Positions 1 to 5,717 of a DNA stretch of 7,620 nucleotides are shown one piece after another (positions within the stretch are counted from its first letter, which is position 1; each line of letters starts with the position of its first letter). The notes beneath the pieces were generated by a model that saw nothing but the letters and a program-made list of their open reading frames with translations, did no database searches and was not told where the DNA came from. This DNA comes from Planctomycetaceae bacterium (lineage in GTDB: Bacteria > Planctomycetota > Planctomycetia > Pirellulales > Thermoguttaceae), in contig WRCR01000181.1 of NCBI GenBank assembly GCA_009783865.1, positions 1 through 7,620 of the forward strand. The letters are read 5' to 3'. A program made the translations under genes and the position numbers.

Positions 1-416
1 CATCACCGGCACCTCCTACACGGTTAATAACTTATTAGCGAATACGCGGTATCATTTCCGTGTAACGGCAATTGCATCTAACGGTGCTAAGTCCACTCCG
101 TCGCTGGTTGTGGGGGTGACGACACCAGACGGACTTCCCCGACCGGTTATTGATGAGGTTAATACCAAAGCCGTTTCCAGCAGCAGTGTAATAGTGAAAT
201 GGAATCCGGTTCAGGGAGCAAGTAAATACACGCTCGAATGGAAGTTGGCTAGCGATAACGGTACGAATCCGAAGTGGACCGCAATCGACAACATCACCGG
301 CACCTCCTACACGGTTAATAACTTATTAGCGAATACGCGGTATCATTTCCGGGTAACGGCAGTTGCATCTAACGGTACCAAGTCCACCCCGTCGCTGGTA
401 GCGGGAGTGACGACAC
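1..416 (+). repeat. Direct repeat of FN3-coding DNA, period 291 bp
   Basis: Bases 1-125 and 292-416 are direct copies 291 bp (97 codons) apart. The first 60 bases (1-60 and 292-351) are identical. The remaining 65 contain about 8 differences, several of them silent. The unit is one FN3 domain. The left copy is cut by the window edge, so more copies may lie upstream. Identity at silent positions points to recent duplication or gene conversion between domains rather than selection on protein sequence alone. Confidence 0.93.
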
Positions 417-787
417 TGCCGCTTAGCAACGACGACCAGTACGAAAATAATGATACTTTTGCAACGGCATATAATCTCGGCAGCGCGGCAAAAACGATTA
501 GTGCTAAATCCGTTGTCACCAACGGAGTAGTTGACGAGGACTATTTCAAGTTCACTCTCAACAGTACCGGCAGTGCTAACAGTTATATCAAGATTAACTT
601 TACACATTCGATTAGCGACCTCGACTTAGTGCTTTATAATTCGGCGGGAACGCAATTGGCAAGTTCTAGCGGAGTTGGCAATGAAGAGAGAATTTCTCTC
701 GCCGGGCTTTCTGCCGGGACTTATACGGTTTGGGTGAAGAATTACGGTAAGAAGACGAATGATTACACGCTGACTTTCCAGCCGTAA
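2..787 (+). CDS. Secreted/surface protein, FN3 repeats + C-terminal PPC domain (5' partial)
   Basis: The reading frame is open from base 2 to the TAA at 785-787, so the gene begins left of the window. The GTG at 110 lies inside a repeated domain and is not a credible start. Bases 2-125 encode the end of one fibronectin type III domain (ITGTSYTV, then NTRYHFRVTA). About 131-416 encode a complete second FN3 domain, with the core Trp in VKWNPV, a YTLEW strand and the YHFRV strand. About 425-784 encode a bacterial pre-peptidase C-terminal domain (PF04151 type): DDQYENNDT, then DEDYFKF, then DLDLVLYNSAG, and the closing GLSAGTYTVWV and NDYTLTF strands. PPC domains usually sit at the C-terminus of exported peptidases and other surface proteins. 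The catalytic or adhesive part, if any, is outside the window, so no activity can be assigned. Domain calls are confident; overall function is unknown. The gene converges on the chemoreceptor-like gene across a hairpin terminator. Confidence 0.88.
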   Translation: MTGTSYTVNNLLANTRYHFRVTAIASNGAKSTPSLVVGVTTPDGLPRPVIDEVNTKAVSSSSVIVKWNPVQGASKYTLEWKLASDNGTNPKWTAIDNITGTSYTVNNLLANTRYHFRVTAVASNGTKSTPSLVAGVTTLPLSNDDQYENNDTFATAYNLGSAAKTISAKSVVTNGVVDEDYFKFTLNSTGSANSYIKINFTHSISDLDLVLYNSAGTQLASSSGVGNEERISLAGLSAGTYTVWVKNYGKKTNDYTLTFQP

Positions 788-797
788 ATAAGGTTTA

Positions 798-817
798 GCG
801 GGGGCTAAAGCCCCCGC
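798..817. terminator. Bidirectional hairpin terminator between convergent genes
   Basis: A perfect 8-bp GC-rich stem (GCGGGGGC, loop TAAA, GCCCCCGC) lies in the 34-bp gap between the stop of the FN3/PPC gene (785-787) and the stop of the minus-strand receptor gene (822-824). On the plus strand it is followed by CCTCTTTAT, and on the minus strand by TAAACCTTATTTA. Neither is a long U-tract, so the hairpin is clear but termination strength is inferred. Its position suits both transcripts. Confidence 0.75.
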
Positions 818-821
818 CTCT

Positions 822-3350
822 TTATCGTCTCTTTATCTCCACAGCAATGTTTCGAACCTGTGCCGATTGCTCCGACGAGGTCTCCGCTATCTGCGAAACA
901 AGTTGCGCCGCTCCGCCGGCAAGAGAAACAATCTCGTCCAATGCCGCTGCCGTTTGCTTCGCTATAACCGCCCCGTCTTTTATCTGGACGTTGCTCGATT
1001 CAATTAGCGATGCCGTCTCCTTTGCCGCCTTTGCACTCCGGGAAGCAAGGTTGCGAACCTCCTCGGCAACTACCGCAAACCCTTTGCCGTGCGAACCCGC
1101 TCTTGCGGCTTCAACAGCGGCATTCAACGCAAGCAGATTCGTTTGAAACGCTATTTCATCAATCGATTTGATAACCTTCTTCGTTTGGGCAGAGGTATCA
1201 CAGATTTTCTGCATCGACGAAACCATCGTCTGCATCTGTCCTTGACCCTTTGCCGCAGCCGCTACCGCATTTTTCGTCAATTCATTTGCCAGCGCAGCGT
1301 TTTGTCCGTTGGTCTCGGTTAATACCTGCGTCTTTTCAATCTCCTGCACTATACCGGATAAACTGCTGTCAGACCGCTCTATTGCGCTGCGCAATTCATA
1401 TGCTTCCGCTTGAAGCGTTTGGATTTCCTGCTGTGATTGTTCTGCTGCCCTGCTGACTTCTTCCATCTCGCTGCGGATAGTGACGGTCTCCGTCAAGTCG
1501 TCAAAGTATTGTACCGCACCGGTATCTTTGGCATTGCTGTCCGTAATTTTCATACTGCGGACATCGAAGATGTTCTTTTCGATGGTCATCTGCTGCTGCG
1601 AAGCGGTTCTCCGCTTGAGCATTTCCTGCAAGGTCTTTTGACTTCCGTTCAATTTTACCGCCGCCGCTTTTTTGTTGCGGAACACTTCTGCTCCCGCTTT
1701 GTCATAAAGAAGTATCGGCAGCGGCAATGTATCCAATACCTGTTGATACCATAATTCCCGTTTTCGTTTGCCTTTTATAATCATATAGACGGCAAAAAAA
1801 GCAAACAGAAAAGCAATCAACAGACAAAGAACCGCTAAGAATCGGTTGCAGCTTTGCTTGTTTAAGTTCTTGATAATTATTTTCTGAACTATTAACTCTT
1901 GTTCCGCTGTTTTTATGGCGTTGTTAGCGGCAGTCAATTCACTTTGTAGTTTCGTCTTTTCATCAGAAAGCGTGTTAACTTGTTTTTCTGTTTCATCTAA
2001 CACTTTTTGCAAGTCGTCAGGGGATTTCTTTTGCTGCGACAATTCCTTTTCGTATTTTTCTTTCGTTTCTTTCAACGCAGTATTTTCTTTCAGTAATTCT
2101 GCCGTCTGCCGTCTGCTGTCTGCCGTCTCCTTTTGCAACGCTAAGAGAGTTTTCTGTTCCTCTGCGAGTTTTGTTTCGACTTCCTTTTTTGCTTCTTTCA
2201 ACTCAGTTTTCAACGTAGTATTTTCTTTTAGCAATTCTGCCGTCTGCTTTTGCAGTTCTGTCTTTTCGATAGAGAGCGTGTCAACTTGTCTTTCTGTTTC
2301 ATCTAACGTTTTTTGTTTATCTTCAAGAAATTTGTTTTGTCGCGTCAATTCCTTTTCGTATGTTTCTTTCAACGCAATATTTTCTTTCAGTAATTCTGCC
2401 GTCTGCCGTCTGCTGTCTGCCGTCTCCTTTTGCAACGCTAAGAGAGTTTTCTGTTCGAGAGATTTTTGCGTTTCCAGCAACTCCGTATTTAGTTCGGTCA
2501 ATTCCGCCGTTTTCTTTTGAGCAAGTTCCTTTGCATTGCCGAGGACTTGTACCTCCGCCGTCAATTCCGTTATTTGAGACGCAGCGGTCTCTTTCTCCTT
2601 CTCGCTCTGTTCCCTCTGTTTCAGAAGAGCGGCTTTCTCCGTTTGCTCTTTTGCAAGCACCGCCTCAATCTGTTTTTTTTCTTCCTCAAGTTTTTTGTTC
2701 GCAGCGGTATGTTCATATAATTTCTTTTCAAGTTCATGTCGCAGCACCAGCCAATCAGAATCTTTTTTCTCTTCCTTTTTCTCTTCCTTTTTTTCTTCCT
2801 TCTTCTCAACATATTTTTTCTGTTCCGGTGCGGTTTGTTCCATTACAACGGGTTTGTTTTCCGGCGTTTTAACTTCTTCCTTCTTCACCGGTTCTTGTTT
2901 TACGGGTTCCTGTTTCGCCGGTTCCTGTTTTTTTTCAACCTGTTTTTCTTCCGGCTTTTTTTCTATAACCGGCTCTTGTTTTTCTACAACCTTTTTTTCG
3001 TCTTTTTTTGTACTCGCAAAACTTATATCCTCAAAATACTGCGGCAATTCCGACGGAACGGCAATACTCGGCAGCGGAGTACGTCTCTGTTTTTCTATAT
3101 TTCCAAAGTACAGAGGCAGTTCCGACGGAACGACAGTATAGCCGTGCGAAAAATCGTTAAAGAGCAATTCAGCAAATACTTCCGTCTGCTTTGCCGTTTG
3201 TTCACATTGCAGAACGGGTTCTTTACATTTAACAAAACCGGCTTGCAGCATTTCGATACAATATGAATCCGAGTTGCAAAACAGCAGTAAAACGCCGACA
3301 AATGCCGCCGAAATCAGCGGAAATGAATGAAACCGTGTGACCCTAACCAT
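822..3350 (-). CDS. Methyl-accepting chemotaxis-like receptor with long extracytoplasmic coiled coil and PAS domain
   Basis: This 842-residue protein has, in order: basic residues and a hydrophobic helix (about 10-25), which is a membrane anchor or signal peptide; a twice-repeated motif VPSELPxYF (74-82, 98-106); a Lys/Glu/Pro-rich stretch (115-197) with KQEP and KEEK repeats; a heptad-rich coiled coil (about 200-495); a second membrane helix (504-526) followed by KGKRKRE; a PAS-like domain (about 533-622, LPLPILLYDKAG to VQYFDDLTE); and an MCP signalling domain with the hallmark hairpin EIAFQTNLLALNAAVEAARAG (732-752) then GKGFAVVAEEVRNLA. The hairpin should contact CheA/CheW. No HAMP domain and no C-terminal CheR-docking pentapeptide is seen. 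The chain ends about 90 residues after the tip, which fits a short signalling class. E827/Q828 in TSSEQSA could be a methylation site. The ATG at 3348-3350 is preceded on the minus strand by AGGTG a few bases upstream, a plausible ribosome site. The MCP call is firm; the ligand and the rod's role are unknown. Confidence 0.88.
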   Translation of the reverse strand: MVRVTRFHSFPLISAAFVGVLLLFCNSDSYCIEMLQAGFVKCKEPVLQCEQTAKQTEVFAELLFNDFSHGYTVVPSELPLYFGNIEKQRRTPLPSIAVPSELPQYFEDISFASTKKDEKKVVEKQEPVIEKKPEEKQVEKKQEPAKQEPVKQEPVKKEEVKTPENKPVVMEQTAPEQKKYVEKKEEKKEEKKEEKKDSDWLVLRHELEKKLYEHTAANKKLEEEKKQIEAVLAKEQTEKAALLKQREQSEKEKETAASQITELTAEVQVLGNAKELAQKKTAELTELNTELLETQKSLEQKTLLALQKETADSRRQTAELLKENIALKETYEKELTRQNKFLEDKQKTLDETERQVDTLSIEKTELQKQTAELLKENTTLKTELKEAKKEVETKLAEEQKTLLALQKETADSRRQTAELLKENTALKETKEKYEKELSQQKKSPDDLQKVLDETEKQVNTLSDEKTKLQSELTAANNAIKTAEQELIVQKIIIKNLNKQSCNRFLAVLCLLIAFLFAFFAVYMIIKGKRKRELWYQQVLDTLPLPILLYDKAGAEVFRNKKAAAVKLNGSQKTLQEMLKRRTASQQQMTIEKNIFDVRSMKITDSNAKDTGAVQYFDDLTETVTIRSEMEEVSRAAEQSQQEIQTLQAEAYELRSAIERSDSSLSGIVQEIEKTQVLTETNGQNAALANELTKNAVAAAAKGQGQMQTMVSSMQKICDTSAQTKKVIKSIDEIAFQTNLLALNAAVEAARAGSHGKGFAVVAEEVRNLASRSAKAAKETASLIESSNVQIKDGAVIAKQTAAALDEIVSLAGGAAQLVSQIAETSSEQSAQVRNIAVEIKRR
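1954..2456 (-). repeat. Internal duplication in the coiled-coil coding region
   Basis: Bases 2066-2159 and 2363-2456 are 94-bp direct copies with a single mismatch, 297 bp (99 codons) apart. The similarity continues leftward with more differences to 1954 and 2260, where the offset becomes 306 bp because the left copy carries three extra codons (KEK). In protein terms, residues 299-324 and 398-423 both read QKTLLALQKETADSRRQTAE followed by LLKEN. A third partial copy of QTAELLKEN occurs at about 369-377. All offsets are multiples of three, so the rod length changes without breaking the frame. Confidence 0.93.
3024..3131 (-). repeat. Two-copy VPSELPxYF motif in the receptor's extracytoplasmic region
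   Basis: Residues 74-85 and 98-109 share the pattern VPSELP-x-YF-x-[ND]-I, with a period of 24 residues (72 bp). The DNA copies are 3096-3131 and 3024-3059, with recognisable shared TTCCGACGGAAC on the plus strand. The motif lies between the N-terminal hydrophobic helix and the Lys/Glu/Pro linker, so it would face the periplasm or outside. I do not recognise it. Confidence 0.7.
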
Positions 3351-3373
3351 GATACACCTAAATTCAATGCAAT

Positions 3374-3402
3374 TTGACTAAACTACAATACTGCTTTATC
3401 TT
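3374..3402 (+). promoter_or_regulatory. Candidate sigma70-type promoter for the HD-domain gene
   Basis: TTGACT at 3374-3379 and TATCTT at 3397-3402 are separated by 17 bp and point toward the HD-domain gene, whose ATG is about 145 bp downstream. The -35 is a good match and the -10 is mediocre. Together with the minus-strand TATAAT nearby, this makes 3351-3546 a plausible compact divergent promoter region. Nothing else is evident in this 196-bp gap apart from T-rich runs around 3436-3480. Confidence 0.3.
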
Positions 3403-3412
3403 TATCGTCTTT

Positions 3413-3418
3413 ATTATA
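3413..3418 (-). promoter_or_regulatory. Candidate -10 box for the receptor gene
   Basis: Read on the minus strand, 3418-3413 is a perfect TATAAT, 62 bp upstream of the receptor start codon. No recognisable -35 hexamer (TTGACA-like) lies 16-18 bp further upstream, so the assignment rests on the -10 match and its position in the divergent intergenic region. AT-rich DNA produces such matches by chance. Confidence 0.35.
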
Positions 3419-3546
3419 CAACGTGTTTTACTCATTTTGTGTATTTTATGCGGTTTTTTTGTATCGGCGTTGTTTTCTCCGGCAAAATCAGGTAAAAATA
3501 AAGCCACAGATGGTCTTTCAATCCCCCAGCATCGGACATAATCACC

Positions 3547-4539
3547 ATGCCGAACATCGTTCCGTTAAGTGCTTTAGAACCGAATCAGGAAGCCGATATT
3601 TTCGCTCTCCTTGCCGAAAAAGAACAGAAACAAACCAAGAAAGACAAACCCTATCTACAGGTTCTCTTTCGGGACTTCAAGCGGGAAGTGCGCTTTCCCA
3701 TATGGTCGGACTTGCCGATTTACGAAGAGTTTCATTCGCTCCAGCCGGGTATGTTTTGCAAACTGCGGGCGACATATCGTGTAAATCAGTTCGGTTCACA
3801 GTTAGACATTCAACGGATTCGGCAGGCAATCGAAGACGATAAGAAGGACGGGTTCGACCCGTTGATGCTGCGTCCGAAGTCGCAGTTTCCGGTTGACGAA
3901 ATGTTAGGCGAACTCCAAACGATAGCGGAAAAGCAACTCGGAAAGAGCAAACTCCGAATCCTTGTATTGAAAGTCCTGAAGGACTACCGACCGGCAATTC
4001 TATCCTGCACGGCGGCGAGGTATCATCATCACTGCTTCATCGGCGGACTGCTGGAACACACTCTTTCTGTCACGAAAATTGCCGTTGCACTGGTAAATCA
4101 TTATCACGCCTTGTATCCGAATCGAAAAAAAGATATTTCGAGGGAATTAGCCGTTGCCGGTGCAATTCTGCACGACATCGGAAAGATTCGGGAATACGAA
4201 CCGGAAGCCGGTTCGATGAAACATTCCGTTGAAGGAGAACTGCTCGGACACGCCGTTCTGGGCAGGGATATTGTCCGCGAGACGGCAAAGGAAGTTGAAT
4301 TGGAAGACCATTTACGGATTCGCCTCGAACATATTATTATAACGCATCAGCATTATCCTGATTGGGGAGCGGCAAAACCGCCGATGTCGCTTGAAGCGAT
4401 GCTGGTGCATCATGCGGATTCCTGTGACGCGCTTCTCGGCTGTTTTTGGAATGTGTTCGAACAGGACAGCGGCATTGACCTGCTTACTTCAAAGAAAAAC
4501 GTAGTCGGCTATCCGCTGTTAAAACCGCCAAAGGAGTGA
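3547..4539 (+). CDS. OB-fold/HD-domain protein, YhaM-like 3'-5' exoribonuclease
   Basis: This 330-residue protein has the two-part layout of the YhaM family (about 314 residues in Bacillus). Residues 1 to about 95 form an OB-fold-like nucleic-acid-binding region, with strands around YLQVLFRDF, VRFPIWSDL and MFCKLRATYRV. Residues about 155-300 form an HD hydrolase domain. Visible metal-site candidates are the HHH at 160-162, H171 in LLEHT, the HD pair H209-D210 in AILHDIGK, H235 in GHAV, H267/H269 in THQHY, and D291 in HHADSCDAL. Family members are divalent-metal-dependent 3'-5' exonucleases acting on RNA and, in vitro, DNA in the cytoplasm; applying this here is by homology. No good Shine-Dalgarno sequence precedes the ATG. 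The frame has no earlier start codon back to an in-frame TAA at 3499-3501, which supports this start. Its TGA directly abuts the stop of the convergent YdjM-like gene. Confidence 0.85.
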   Translation: MPNIVPLSALEPNQEADIFALLAEKEQKQTKKDKPYLQVLFRDFKREVRFPIWSDLPIYEEFHSLQPGMFCKLRATYRVNQFGSQLDIQRIRQAIEDDKKDGFDPLMLRPKSQFPVDEMLGELQTIAEKQLGKSKLRILVLKVLKDYRPAILSCTAARYHHHCFIGGLLEHTLSVTKIAVALVNHYHALYPNRKKDISRELAVAGAILHDIGKIREYEPEAGSMKHSVEGELLGHAVLGRDIVRETAKEVELEDHLRIRLEHIIITHQHYPDWGAAKPPMSLEAMLVHHADSCDALLGCFWNVFEQDSGIDLLTSKKNVVGYPLLKPPKE

Positions 4540-5691
4540 TTAAAACGGCAATGCAAACGGCAACTGTGGCGCAGAATCTACCGCTGCTGGAAACCCGTCA
4601 ACCGCCGGTACTTCAAACGGCAAAGCCGCCGTATGCTGCGGTACATCAAACGGCAAGACCGCTGCTTGCACCGGTGCGGCAGTCGCCGGTGTCTCCAACG
4701 GCGATAAATCATGCAGCGGCAATAATACCGCTCTTTCAGAAATGCCGCTCGGTTGACCAAGATTATCTATTCCCATCGGCATCTGATTGCCAGTCTGAAA
4801 TCCACTGATTCTACTGCCCGAAACCGCAACGGCTGCCGTCTCGTTCTGCATGTGTTCCTGAACCGTCGCCGGTGCTTTAACCACCGGCACCACCGGTATT
4901 GCTGCCGTGTTGACAGCCGCTTCGGTCGTAGGACTTGCCGTATTATTCTTCTGCAATATATTTTTTTTCAAAAACGAAATAAGCAAAGCAGCATCTTCCT
5001 GTTGCAGCGAAGATTCCGCCAATGCTGTCCGAATTTTCGCTTCCAAGTATTCACCGGTATCAAGAGAATTGGGATTTTTCACGGCAACCGATGTCAGCGC
5101 GACAACCACCGCATAAAGCGCAAGTGATGCCCCTAATGATTTCGGAGCATAAAACTTCAATGCAGTTCCAAAGGACTTCTTGAGACGCAGTGATTGACCG
5201 GTAGAATCAATACTGCATATCTCATCGAGTATCAGATGCGACATATAACCGGCAAATAGTGCGAAACCCTTGCACAGATGCTCCGCCAGTGTGCCGGACG
5301 AAAGAAAATACACGGCTTGTCCCGCTAAAACCGCAGCCGGAATGCTGTGAAACAATCCGCGATGAACCGTGATGTGTTTTATCATACTTCCGACCCCGAA
5401 TCGGACGAACATGAACACTGCTGCTCCGGCAAGCAGGATGGTATCCCTTTCGACATCGAAGTGCCGAAGCCGGTCAACGAGTAAAACGGCGCACAAACCG
5501 GCGGCGAAATAGATACATTCCTGAAAAGAACGGCTGGAATCGCTGTCGATGTCCGGCAACATACCAGCCATGCTGCACAAGCCCGCCGAAAGCAAACACA
5601 CCGGTGCCGAAAAGCCGAATTGGTAAGCAACCGCTCCAAAACAAATACCCGTTATGGTGCTGCAAGTAAGGTGTTGATTAAAACTTCCCAT
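4540..5691 (-). CDS. YdjM/DUF457-family membrane protein (putative metal-dependent hydrolase) with Pro/Ala-rich tail
   Basis: Residues 1 to about 205 match the YdjM-type family (PF04307): the N-terminal SFNQH with H7, the acidic PDIDSD (46-51), HRGLFHS (110-116) and GYMSHLILDE (148-157), embedded among several hydrophobic helices (about 10-45, 57-72, 85-103, 117-131, 140-155, 182-203). The conserved His and Asp residues suggest a metal site at the inner membrane. 'Hydrolase' is the family label and the substrate is not known. The family is often about 200 residues; this protein has an extra tail of about 180 residues, rich in Pro, Ala and Val, with three LPF[DEA][VL]P motifs at 346, 357 and 377 and a final LPF at 381-383. 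The start agrees with the family N-terminus, although no Shine-Dalgarno sequence is visible. It lies 26 bp downstream of the SdrD_B gene on the same strand with no hairpin between, so they may be co-transcribed. Confidence 0.82.
   Translation of the reverse strand: MGSFNQHLTCSTITGICFGAVAYQFGFSAPVCLLSAGLCSMAGMLPDIDSDSSRSFQECIYFAAGLCAVLLVDRLRHFDVERDTILLAGAAVFMFVRFGVGSMIKHITVHRGLFHSIPAAVLAGQAVYFLSSGTLAEHLCKGFALFAGYMSHLILDEICSIDSTGQSLRLKKSFGTALKFYAPKSLGASLALYAVVVALTSVAVKNPNSLDTGEYLEAKIRTALAESSLQQEDAALLISFLKKNILQKNNTASPTTEAAVNTAAIPVVPVVKAPATVQEHMQNETAAVAVSGSRISGFQTGNQMPMGIDNLGQPSGISERAVLLPLHDLSPLETPATAAPVQAAVLPFDVPQHTAALPFEVPAVDGFPAAVDSAPQLPFALPF
4542..4656 (-). repeat. Short repeats encoding Leu-Pro-Phe in the YdjM-like tail
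   Basis: The plus-strand decamer CAAACGGCAA occurs at 4554-4563, 4614-4623 and 4647-4656, with a variant AAAACGGCAA at 4542-4551. Successive starts are 12, 60 and 33 bp apart, all multiples of three. On the coding strand each reads TTG CCG TTT, giving Leu-Pro-Phe. Three of the four begin a hexapeptide LPF[D/E/A][V/L]P, and the fourth forms the protein's C-terminus. Confidence 0.85.
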
Positions 5692-5717
5692 CGGGGGCTG
5701 AGGTTAAAAATTATCAA

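Noticed and set aside
110..112. GTG as the start of the FN3/PPC protein
   Set aside because: The same frame is open to the left edge and encodes a matching FN3 sequence upstream, so this is an internal valine codon.
822..900. Receptor C-terminus truncated by a frameshift
   Set aside because: The gene runs straight into the terminator hairpin and other frames do not continue MCP sequence; about 90 residues after the hairpin tip fits a short signalling class.
1954..2456. Repeats in the receptor gene as a CRISPR array
   Set aside because: The copies are long, in-frame and coding, with a codon-multiple offset and no regular unique spacers.
1915..3266. Plus-strand Ser/Phe-rich open frames opposite the receptor gene
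   Set aside because: They mirror the Glu/Lys-rich codons of the coiled coil and linker (GAA/AAG read as TTC/CTT) and show no domain of their own.
3270..3350. Lipobox at the receptor N-terminus (LLFC)
   Set aside because: The residue before Cys25 is Phe, not a small residue, so lipoprotein processing is unlikely; a membrane anchor or ordinary signal peptide is preferred.
819..3410. The 12-mer TCTTTATCGTCT at 819-830 and again at 3399-3410, flanking the receptor gene
   Set aside because: It is too short and low-complexity to argue for a mobile-element boundary; no target duplication or inverted repeats accompany it.
3423..3842. A 139-codon plus-strand open frame starting in the divergent intergenic region
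   Set aside because: It overlaps the HD-domain gene in another frame and shows no domain features.
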